This document shows positions 1 through 10,900 of a stretch of 64,000 nucleotides of DNA, piece by piece. This DNA comes from Rhyacichthys aspro. Taxonomy: Eukaryota; Chordata; Actinopteri; Gobiiformes; Rhyacichthyidae. The stretch is taken from positions 204,141 through 268,140 of the forward strand of contig CM072163.1 in NCBI GenBank assembly GCA_036850595.1. Reading direction: 5' to 3'. Under the pieces are notes generated by a model. The model was not told the DNA's origin. It made no database searches and saw only the letters and a program-made list of their open reading frames with translations. Each line of letters opens with the position of its first letter. Positions within the stretch are counted from its first letter, which is position 1. The position numbers and the translations under genes are program-made.

Positions 1-11
1 GCGTCACTTAC

Positions 12-63
12 CCACAGTCGGCAGTGAACTCAGCAGAAGCAGGACACAGACGAGCCTCGGCAT
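12..63 (-). CDS. First coding exon (signal peptide) of an unidentified secreted or membrane protein gene, partial
   Basis: Read on the minus strand, an ATG at 63-61 opens MPRLVCVLLLLSSLPTV followed by the first base of a glycine codon, then a strong donor (GTAAGT) at 11-6. The peptide has a basic residue, a leucine-rich core and small polar residues before the end, as a signal peptide should. The rest of the gene lies left of the window, so the family cannot be named. The bases just upstream (64 to about 190) would hold its 5' UTR and promoter. The evidence is one short exon with a good start and donor. Confidence 0.5.
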
Positions 64-1829
64 CACTCTCACGGTTCGGTCCCAGAACAAGGAGGAAACG
101 GATCTGCAAAAATCTCCAGTTTTCTACAACACACCGTCTGCTCTCATCCTGCTTCAGTTCGTGCTCAGATAATTCATGATCTGGTCCGACTGCGAAGATC
201 TGACGCTAAATCTCGTTAAGGTCTGTCTAATATTGCACCAATTAACTCAAAGAATCACCACAGACGAAACTTCTGATTGAATTAAGCCATTAAACAAGTG
301 GAAAAAAACAGTATTTACATAAAAATATGACACAGACAGCAAATTCTAGATTTATTTATGTTGGAAACTGCATCATAATATTAACTTTTTACATTTATTG
401 CATGTTTTTCCTGCAGGATTTCAAGCGTAAAGTCCGGTCAGTTTTATTAAATCATGTCTTAAATTCTTAATGAAAGACCTTTAGCCAGAGTTTAGTGGAA
501 GAGCAGTCAAGTGATCACAGTCTCATGACCCAGAGCAACAACAGAGCAGCTCTTTTTAACACGGTACGCTTCAAATTTAAAACCACAACTTATAAAATAA
601 CACCAAACATTGTCTGATATCACAATCTCTCCAACAAATACTGATAAGTTAGTTTAATAAATACATATTAACATTTTGGCCTGAAATCTGATGGTCTTAT
701 TAGATTCATGAGGTAATTCAGTTACACTTCGTTCACAGGGAATAAAAAGGCCTTTGTTTTAGATTTGTCATGTTTTATAACAGCAATTATCTCTGCAATT
801 AGATAAAAGTGGATAAAAGTTTGGAATCAGATCAGATTTTTTCATGGATTATGTATTAAATAGATTTGTGTGGAGTTTACGGCAGAAAAATACACATCAC
901 ACTTTTTAATTTGTACATAAGTTTTTCCCCAAGATCCAGACAAAGAAAGAGAGATTTGTAGATGTTATTACAGCTGATGCTCAAATATAACTCTTTATGT
1001 CACTCATATGTGGCTTAATGGAGTTTATGAGCTCTACTACTTTATAATTCACTTTAGTTTCAGCCTAAAAGCCTGAGAACAGAGTTACACTCAAACACTT
1101 TGTTTTGTGTGTCTTTAAGCCCCTCCTTCTAAACCCAGTCTGCTCTGATTGGTCCGATGCACCAGCCTTAGTTAAACTCAACTTATATTCTTTCATTGTA
1201 CGCCAGGCTGGGTGATATATGTCTCTGTCATTTAACCGTATAAACACTTTCTGTGGCCGTACATCTGTGACTCTAGGCTGTTCTTAGAGTTGATGTGAAA
1301 GCAGCTTGTGAACGGTGCACAGGCAAAGTTAACATACTTTTCCCTATGTTTCCAGTATTAATTATATCAATATTAACAATATCTCCTACAAAACATCTTA
1401 AAACACCAAGATATGGCCCAGCTCTACCTTTATTATTATTTACACTTTAAGGACAATTTATTTACTGAATAATGGGCCAAACTTGTAATGCACTGGATTT
1501 CTTTGTTTACTACTCCTTCCTGCTGTTGATTAGTGAGTTAAATTCTAAATATCTACACACACTATCTAACAGCTAGCCTTAGTATTATGTGGATTAGAGA
1601 AAAGAAAACAACTTTTGCTCAGCCAAACCAGATTAGAGCACATTATTGAGAGAAATGTCAATGTATTTCCCGTTTTCTCGCTTGTTTTTGTCTATCTTCA
1701 CAGAAACAGTCATCTATAAAAACACACTTTCGGTTCAGCCAAATCATCTTCCTAAAACTATTCCATTAAACCTGATCATTTTTAAAGCAAACTAAACTGT
1801 TCTTTACCCTGTCCTTGTGTCCGAGGCCT
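64..1829. other. Intergenic AT-rich DNA between the partial gene and the tektl1 3' end
   Basis: No exon with splice signals or recognisable protein was seen on either strand. Short ORFs here (for example 1065-1247) have no codon structure or homology that I recognise. The right part, just below 1830, must hold the tektl1 3' UTR; no single polyadenylation signal stands out. Confidence 0.5.
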
Positions 1830-4800
1830 CTACTGCACACAAGACAGGCCCGGCCGACTCCTGAGCGCGTCCTGCTGGAGAAACGTGGGAACGGCCCGTT
1901 TGTCGACCTGCTGCCGTCTCATCCGCAGCACGGACGAGTCCACGTCAGCGGCCGCCCTCTTCATCTGGAGGTCGGTGAGGAGTCGCAGACAGGAGCGCTG
2001 TAGACGGCCAAACTCTCCCTCGGACGACGACAGACAGCGATCCAACACCGCACTGCCCTGAAGCACACAGGACCAACACAGGGCTGAGTAAAAAATCTCT
2101 CCATTAGGCCTCTTTTTTACCAAGTCTTATTGTTTCTCTCGCAGCAGTTCAGTCGTTCAGTGTAAGTTTTCACAGAGCTCTACCTCGACACAAAGTGAAC
2201 CAGCTTCTGAGAAAACCCAGAGTAAAGCCCAGACCCAGCTTCAGAGTAAAATGAACAAATATTAGTTGCTTTGTTGCTCTAAAAGCCACTACATGTTTGG
2301 TTGTTTGCCCTGTGGGTGGCGCTAGTGTAATGTAGTTCTCAGCTGGTCTTACCTTGGAACCCAGTTATTTAAATGAACCTTGAGCCCCGAGTCTTACCTG
2401 AATGAGGTGTGCAGCCTCTGGGAGCTGTGTCCCTGGATGTCTGTGATAGACCTGCACCAGAGGCCGGTTCAGCTTCTCTCTGGACAGAACGTCTCCGCTG
2501 TACTCCGGCCCCTGAAGAGCCCACAGGTTATGTGTAACATAGAGGCATTTAAAAAAAAAAACACAATGAGCAACAAGTACTTTACTTACTTAAATAAAAG
2601 GTATTAATTAATGATTAATTTAGCATTACATTTTTGCATCAATTAATTTAATCAACGTTTACACTGAACCTAAACCTAAAAGTTTATTGTATAAATGTGT
2701 ATCCTGCAAAACCACTTGTTACTCTTTTTCATTTTTCATCTCTGTGATCTTTTAGTGAAATGAACTGTCTGACTGACACTGACCTGAGCTCTGCCGTGAC
2801 TGTGGCGGATGCAGTCGATCTCTCTCTGTTTGCGGAACATGGCCTGCCTCGTGGCTGCAGACATCACGGCCAGGTTTTGCTGCAAAAGAAAAGATCTCCA
2901 TTAGCCTTTAACTAATACTTCCTGTTCACATAAAGAGCCCCAGGTCCCAGTCTGATGACGAAGCTGTGTGTTTTTACCTGGAGGCTGATGGTCTCGGCCA
3001 CTTTCTTCAACAGGCCGTCGTTAACCGTCTGATGTGCTGCTCTCTGCCTGCAGATGGCGCTGGTTAACGCCTCTCTGATGGTTTGTCTCAGCTGCTGCGA
3101 CTCTTTAATGGTGGAACTGGACGAGTCTAACACCTGTTTACACTCTGAACACAAGCAACAACACGAGCAACAGAAGTAACACAAGAAAGTATAAGTAACC
3201 TTTATTTACACTGACAGTTTCCCTCGGTTTTTCAGCCGTGGTAATAAATGCATAAACCTTGGCCTTAGTCCTAGTTTAGACTATTTTAAGCCATTTAAAT
3301 GCAGTTGAGTGTTTCAGACTGTGTTTTTTCCAGTAAAATAGTGAATAATAACTAAAATTAGGAATTGAATTGACCCATGTTTAAATTACTGTAAAAATGT
3401 TGTTTGCAAGGACTAGACCTTTATATTATACTTATGTTATGGCTAATGTAACAGAAGGGCGTTACTCAGTGAAACACTGATGTCTCCTGATTTGTAGGAA
3501 TGTTTACAGTCAAACGATATATTTAGGACATACATGTGTTGTTTCTGTCTCCACGCAGGTTTTAATGGACTCTCCTGACTAAAGCCTGTACAGGGCTGTA
3601 CCTGGAGTGAAGGGGCTGATGGGGTCTGGTTTACTGAAGCTCTGGGCTGTAGCTCGGCCTCCTGCAGAGCCACTGTGAGGCACCAGATCCAGGACCCGAG
3701 CTCTTTCAGAGGCACACTCCAGCAGCTGCCGACTGCTCTGAGCCAAGGCCTGAGGAGACACAAATACCACGAGGATAATGAGGTCTTTTAGGTTCACGAG
3801 GTCAGAAAGTGGGTAAAAATATGCAGCGATTTGAAAAACGTCACATCCAATCAGTCCAGACCTGAGAGTGGAGGAATGCAGGAGGCGTGTGAATAATTGA
3901 TGTTTTTCTGCGCTGGAGGTGAGAGGAAACCAGAGCCAGCTGTTACCTGTGACAACTCACCTGGAGCTGGGTCAGAGTCGTCCCCAGAGTCTGGTCCAGA
4001 TCCTGTTTCAGCTGCAGCAGCTCCCGCCTCTCACAGAGTAACAGGTGATCCGCTCCGTCTGAGATCTACCACAGGATGAGGGGGTAAAAAAGTGTTGAAC
4101 ACATTTTCATCTAAACCAAGCACAGTTACTAAATGTATCTCTGTAAATCTCATATATTAAACCTAACAGGACTGAGCAGAAGGTGGATGAATAACTCACA
4201 GTCTCGGTGGTGGACGGCCTCCTGCTCCTCTCGTCTGAGCTCCTCTTGTTGATGCTCAGGTTGGTCCTGAGGCTGCGCAGCATCCTCTCCAGGTGCCCCT
4301 TCTCTCTGTCGAGCCGGACCCCCTCCTGGGCCACTCTGCCGGCCTGTCTCCGCAGAAGCCCCTCCACTTCCCTCACACGCCTCATGTACTCACCGGCCAC
4401 AGCCACGCTCGCGCTCGCACACCGCTCACGGAAACTGGAGGCGGGAAACGGGGCGCCGTACGACCTCTGGCTGCAGGACGGGAACTGGAGAAAAGTGTGT
4501 GTTTTAAAGGAAAAAGATAAGAAAATGGAGTTTGAGGATATTAGTTTGTTCAGTCAGTCTTTCAGTATACTTTGTTTTGAGTGAGTTTGTACATATAAGC
4601 CAAAATCAAATTCAAGCACTTTAATGTTTTCTGGTTATTTCTGATTTAGTCCAGGTTTGGTTCTGGGTTTACACTTGGTTCAGTCAAAACTAAAGCACAT
4701 TTAATGTCCATCTTCCAGGGGCTTTATAGATATGAATGTCATTGGTGACTTGTAAGATGTAATTAAAGCAACACTGTGTGGCTCTTTAGGTCTTGGCCCT

Positions 4801-5389
4801 AAAAGCACTGGACGAACACACAGGACTGTTATAGCTCAAATTAAATATTATTTATTTATATTTATGAAATTTGTGGTAAATGGTAATATGTTCCTAGATG
4901 GTGCAAAACGTAGTTAAATGTAGTTATTATTATCTGGCAGATGATCCCATTCATTTATATTATTAAACCATCTAATGTATTTTAGGCTATAACTACTCGT
5001 TTCAAAAAATCTATTGTATTTGTTCTTTTATAAGCATCTCGGTTGTATTTCATATAAAGGATAATTAGGTTAAATCTCAGTTAAACATTCATAATACTTG
5101 GCACTTTTCTCACCGTAGCTGCTGTAGTTTGTGGCCTGGATACTGTTTTATTGTTGCAGGTTGTGTCAGGACTCTCTTCTTGTGGGTTTTTATCTGGATC
5201 AGTGTCAGCGGCGGATTCTGGGAGTTTGACCGAGGCGCTGCGGGTCTGTGGCCGGCTCAGGGCCGCCGCTGCCCCGGCTCGAGTCTGTCGGACCAGCCGC
5301 TCTGCTCTCCGGATGGACCGCACCGTTACATCCCGCCAGGACGGAGCACCGATGGTAACAGAGCCCAGGGGAACCGACTGAACCTCCAT
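1830..5389 (-). CDS. tektl1: Tektin-like protein 1 (coiled-coil domain-containing 105), 8 coding exons
   Basis: Minus-strand exons: 5114-5389, 4200-4484, 3961-4065, 3602-3749, 2978-3144, 2784-2879, 2398-2511, 1830-2057 (TAG stop). Every border is GT/AG, and the exons total 1419 nt, giving 472 residues against about 499 in human TEKTL1/CCDC105. The family is recognised from the colinear order of conserved blocks: SPFTP-ECKQVLDSSSS (human TYTPECAKALYEA), a coiled segment, then REKLNRPLVQVYHRHPGTQLPEAAHLIQ-type sequence in exon 7, which matches the human REKLDRPLVRMYQRH block almost residue for residue. Tektins are coiled-coil filament proteins of ciliary and sperm doublet microtubules; TEKTL1 is a sperm-axoneme member by established knowledge. 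The start is chosen at 5389 because exon 1 is open from there to its donor and the X-box promoter lies just upstream. Confidence 0.9.
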
Positions 5390-5399
5390 GTCCTCGGTT

Positions 5400-5640
5400 T
5401 AAGCTACTTTAATCCGAAAAAGACTATTTTTTAGAGGAACAGGACAGTTTTTGTGTCCGTTACTAAAGTTTGTCCGAAGAAGACTTGACAACCATTGAAA
5501 TGTCGGCGCCATGGCAACTGACGTAAGCAGAAACTCAAAGCTGCGCGCTGATTGGCTGATGGGAGAGCGTACGTAATGACGGCAGAGCGCAGCGTCATTC
5601 AACACCGCTTTTACTTTAGTTCCGTGTCTTCTAATATTTC
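5400..5640 (-). promoter_or_regulatory. tektl1 promoter with X-box, CRE-like and CCAAT sites
   Basis: About 115 bases upstream of the tektl1 ATG lies GGCGCCATGGCAAC (5505-5518). Read on the minus strand it is GTTGCC-AT-GGCGCC: one half-site is a perfect RFX X-box arm (GTNRCC) and the other departs at two bases. It is followed by TGACGTAA (5519-5526) and ATTGG (5551-5555, CCAAT on the gene strand). The stretch is richer in CpG than its surroundings. RFX X-boxes are typical of cilium gene promoters, which fits a tektin-like gene. The transcription start itself is not defined. Confidence 0.55.
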
Positions 5641-5769
5641 ACAGTAACCTATACATCCAGTGGCCCGTTTCTAAAAGAATGGCCTGTATAGATTATTTAG
5701 CTGTATTCAAACTGCTCAAGTGTCAGTTTTATTTAGGCTTGAATGTCCTTTTTTTTTTTTGGCAGTTTT

Positions 5770-6260
5770 GGCATTCAAAATAAAAGCACTAAAATTCAGC
5801 TATAAGTAAATATAGTAAAAAATACTTAATTACTGTACTTAACTTAAGTTGATTTAAAAGGAGGTACGTTTTACTTTCACTCCACAACATTTTAGAACAA
5901 ATATCTGTACTTTCTACTGCACTACATTTTTACATTGGCAAGTAAATTTGAGTTTTTATTAAATTGTTGTAAATGTGCAACACCTTAAACTAAATGTAAA
6001 TGTGGTACATAAACATCTACCTAAACCTATAGCGCTGAGTTTTAGCAGCTTTATATGAGCTATATAGCTTCTACTCTCAGTGATCTGTCCAATTATTAAA
6101 CAGACACATGTGAACTTCAACTTAATTAGTCACGTAATGATTGACTTTGAACATTTAAAACCAAGTACTTTAATACTTTAAATTAAGTGAGAATTTTAAT
6201 ACTTATTTTGATAGTTTTACTTTTACTTGAGTACATTTCTACCTCTTTAGTTCTAAAGAA
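5770..6260. mobile_element. Non-autonomous DNA transposon relic of a common fish repeat type
   Basis: The stretch carries phrases such as CTTTTACTTGAGTACATTTC near its right end and TTTCACTCCACAACATTTT, CTGCACTACATTTTTACA inside. I know these as a widespread fish interspersed repeat. Ends and class were not determined; the assignment rests on recall of the motif. Confidence 0.45.
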
Positions 6261-6303
6261 AAAAAAAAACCATGAGACTGAGTTTTGAAGTCGAATCAGA
6301 GTT

Positions 6304-6309
6304 TTTATT
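6304..6309 (-). terminator. Likely polyadenylation signal of the myomegalin-like gene
   Basis: AATAAA on the minus strand, about 1.6 kb beyond the stop codon at 7906. The stretch between (6310-7905) has no coding exon and would be the 3' UTR. Other TTTATT matches exist in this AT-rich region, so the choice is provisional. Confidence 0.3.
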
Positions 6310-7905
6310 CCTCTTAAGGTAAAACAAATGTGAGACACATCAACAAAAGGTTAATTCAAAACAGCTCTGAAACTGAGTTAGAAAATGCAACCACTGTGTG
6401 AAGCCGTTTAAAACAATGAGATCCATTAAAGAACGCTGTAAACAAAGGCTGGCAGTAACAAGACGGACACAAAAATAAAATAAAAAAAGAGAAAAATCCC
6501 ATTTAAACTAGTACCACACCTTTTACAGAAGCTTAAAACAGTCGTATGTTTAAAGCTGTTTTAAGATTAAGCCTTTATGACCTTGTGATTTTCTTAAGAT
6601 GATGACTCTCCTGAAGCTGCAGTGGGCTATTCTTGTGAAGTAATAAAGTAAAATATTCATAAATAATTACAAACCATATTATATTGTAGTTTAGAAGTGA
6701 ATAGAAAAATCTGGCTTAGACCATGTTTCTGTAAATCTGCAAGAAGCTGCTTTCTTTTTGCAATTTTACATTTGTTATTAGACTTTGAATTGAGAATAAT
6801 TTCCTTTGTCTTACTCAAGAAAGACTGGAATCTCTACTTCAGGAAAAATGCAAAATGCTATAGATGTTTTTAATTTCCAGGTGAATGGGACATCTGCAAA
6901 TGTTTGGGTTCCTATAACGTAATATGTAAATGTGTTTTTTTCTAGTCTTGCTCCTTCAGCTCATTTTACAAAAGGGTTGTAACAGTGTTTATACCTTGAC
7001 CTTTGTTATTGTCCAAGGCTTTATTCACAAGAAAGTTGAAAGAAAATGATCTTTATGTCTCGCTACAAGACCTGACATATAGTAAACAATCAATTTAATG
7101 GAAAAAGTAGTGAAATAAATGTTAAAAATGCTTGGTCTTTTACAGCTTTGTCCAAAATATTCATGAGAGACTCACAAGTACAACTGTTTTAAGCCTCTGT
7201 GGTTACAAAAAAACAACACAAAAAATTTGAAAAAGAGCAAAATCTCATAAATCACAACCCATTTGGTCCTAAAATATATTAATCTCTACATAATATAATT
7301 ACTCTGGTTAAAGTTCGTCCAGTGTCACAAACCCATTCTTGCTCCCAACACATTTAAACAAAACATCAGCTCCAACACAAATGAGATAAATCAGGTTTGG
7401 AACAATACAGTCGGCAGCATTCGTGTTTCTGTGTGATTTATTGATTTATTATAAAGCAGCTAAAGGCATTAATTTGGTCCTAATACTGAAATTTGATGAT
7501 TTTGTAGCAGTTCAAATGTAAAAAACTGCATTTCTCTTTGGTCAAAATGAGCACCAGATTAAGTTCAGTGGTGAAAACTGCTAATATCAACAAATACAGA
7601 GGCATATTTTAATAAGAATGCATGAGATTAAGGGTCCATTTTCAAAATAAAAGTAAGACTGCGCTTGTTTATTTTTAGTTTTTCATTGATGTTGAGAATG
7701 AATGTCAGTGTTTAGGGCAAAAAACATAAGATTATTGTTTATAGAAGGATTAAAAGAGCTATTTTTACTTACTTAATGCACTCCAGTATTAGAAAATCTC
7801 TTTGGCTGTGAACAGAGATAAATAATTAAATAGACTCTTGGTGCACCACTGTCAGAGCAGTGAAAATGCAGCAGCGGTCAAAGTGCAAATGTTTTGTGCG
7901 GGTTG

Positions 7906-10900
7906 TTAAAGTGTGTGCTTGAAGCCGGTCGCAGGATGGAACTTGTTCTGGAGGTTGTGCTGCAGCTCTCTGAACAGATGCTCCTGCTCCTCTGCGTCCT
8001 GAAGGATTTGCTGCAAACGAAAAAGACGTTTACAAGAGTCGTGTGTCTAATTATGATCAAAAAGTATTCAAATGTGTGTTTTTATATTGACTGTGTTAGC
8101 GATGTAGCTTCTACTGGGGCACTACTGGGGCATAGATCTGTTTAAGTCCTGTTTTCACTGGGATGGTACAGTCTGGGTTGGTTCTGGTGCATTTCCATCT
8201 AAAGAGAGAACTGGACCACTTCCTAAACTCCTCCTAAGTCCTAAGTGGGTTTGGCTTTGTGGAACACTTTGGAAAAGGTAAACATTACAGTCTGATAATC
8301 CTCAGTCGAGCGAAAATGAAAAGTAAAAAATAAAACATATTAATATTCAAACAGAAAACATGATAAATGTTGTTCTTTTTCCCGACACAAAGCTAGTGTT
8401 TGTGGTTTTAAACAGACGTACGGCTCTCGCTTCATGAATTTAAAGGACTAAAAATAAATATCGGACTAAACCAAGACTAAAGTAGGACTAAACCATGGAT
8501 TTACGAGTCAAAGAAGACTACACCAGGACAACCAGAAAGTAAAGACGTGAATGATTTACTTATTTCCACTGGGACAGTACAGTAAAAGTGGTCTAAAGTG
8601 TTCCCAAAAGGACTGTACTGTACATTGTATTTATGGTCTCCACTGCATTAAACACAATCAGAACCTGTACAAACTCTAATATTGAGTCTAAATGAGAGGA
8701 AACTGCTGCAGCTATGAATTTAATGTTGAGAAAGATGTGAATAAACAGAGACAGTTGAATGTTTCCAGACAGTGATCAAACATTACCTCTATGAGTCTGT
8801 CCCTCTTGTCCAGACTCTCGATCAGTTTCTTCTGCTGACGTTCATTCTCGTCTCGTTCCTTTGTCCAGACTCTGTTGGCCTCTTTTCTCTCCTTCTCTCT
8901 GTCTCTGAGCTGTTTCCGAGTGTCGTTGAGCTGGTTCGTCAGAGAGGACACCTTCTGACTGTGGTTCTCCTGCTGAGACTGAAAACACAACAGAGGGTTA
9001 ATGGTGAAAGAGTGTTGTTCATTCTGTGGCCAGAGAGAGGCGCTGTTGACACTAGGATTTAAGATTATATTGATTTTTGGGGACTGTCTACCCTCTTTTT
9101 CTATTCAATGTAAAACCTGGTCTTTGTGGATTTGGATTTTCAGGAACAGTACCAAAAGATGCAGAATAAACATAAATCCAATCAGAAAAACAAACCTTTG
9201 CAAAAAACAAGCTGATGTTTTTAGTGTCTCATTTAGTTTTTCAGTGTAATCTCCTAAAGTTTATTGTAACAGGAATCATCTGAACAAATGAGACCTTAAG
9301 ACGTGATCTAGTCTTTATAATGAAGGATTTTAATAGATGAGAATGATCAGTCCACAGCAGGATTTTGTCCAATCACAGCTCACTTCAGGTAAAAAGGAGC
9401 GCTCCCATTGGTCGACACTGATGTCAACAACGAAGGAACAAGGAAATAAACCAAGGAAATGGGTTATTCTGTTGGAAATACGTCTTATTTTACAGAGAAA
9501 CAGCTAAAAAAAGATAAAAATAGAGAAAGGTGCAGCTGTCTCACCTGAACCAGACTCTGATATTGCTGCAGAGCCGTGGTGAGTTTGGTGACCTCCTGAC
9601 ACATGGTGGCGCTGTTTTCCTCTCTGTCCTTTAACACAGCGGCCAGTTCAGTCTCCTTCTCCTTCAGACGAGCGACCAGAGCCTGGGTCCTGTCTCCGGA
9701 CGAGCTCTGACCCATCACAGACTCGGACAGAGCCTGAAGGAGAAGGGGACAGGTCAGAGGTCATGTTCTCTCTTTAATAAACGTCTCTGAGTGTGTTTAA
9801 TACCTGGACGTCCTTCTGGCAGCTGTCCAGTTCCTGCTGTAGACACAGGAGCAGAGCGTCTTTATCGTTCAGTGCTGCGTTCAGGGCCCTCTCTCTCTGT
9901 GTGGAAACCTCCCTCTCGGAGTAAAAGGCCTTCAGCTGCTGCTCCTTTTCGCCCAGAGACAAACGCAGCTCCTGGAAATAAACACATTTTAATTCTATCT
10001 TTTTAATAATTTAATAAACCAAAGGCTCATTATTAAAATGTACAAGGGTCTTTTAAAACTGCCTGAACTCGGCTGAACTCAAATATTCATCTACAAAAAA
10101 CATTATATAAGAAATGTATTTTTATTATTCAAATTAAAACAGATTTGCAGTTTTTAATCGACCTACAGATGATACTAAAACCAGCTCAAATCCAACTAAA
10201 ACCTGCTCAAATCCGACTATAATCTGTTCAAATCCCACTAAAACCCGTTCAAAACTGACTAAAACCGATTCAAAGTCATCTAAAACCTGTTCAAATCCCA
10301 CTAAAACCTGCTCAAATACAAATAAAAACTTTCAAATACAACTGGAAACTGCTCAAGTCCATCTAAAACCTGTTCAAAGCTAACTAAATCCTGTTCAAAT
10401 CCAACTAAATCCTGTTCAAATCCAACTAAATCCTGTTCAAATCCAACTAAATCCTGTTCAAATCCAACTAAATCCTGTTCAAATCCAACTAATACCAGTA
10501 TAAATCTATCTAAAAACTGTTCAAATCCATCTAAAACCTGTTGAAACACAACTGGAACCTGCTCAAATCCATCTAGAACCTTTTCAAATCCAACTTAAAC
10601 CTGTTCAAATCCAACTAAAACCTGTTCCAATCCAACTTAAACCTGTTCCAATCCAACTTAAACCTGTTCAAATCCAACTAAAACCTGTTCCAATCCAACT
10701 AAAACCTGTTCAAATCCAGCTCCATTGACTTGCCATAAAACAACAGATCAACTTTAAACTGCTCATCATCAAATCCAAATATATTTTACGTATTATTTAT
10801 GGTTTTAAACTGCTCTGTGTCTGTATTGAGCGCTGTAAACCGACCTGGAGTTTTCTATAAATAAAATAAATGAGTCTAACACAGGTTTTAGTGAAAGTGC

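Noticed and set aside
5129..5434. Plus-strand frames opposite tektl1 exon 1
   Set aside because: Shadow frames; the minus strand has the start, donor and family match.
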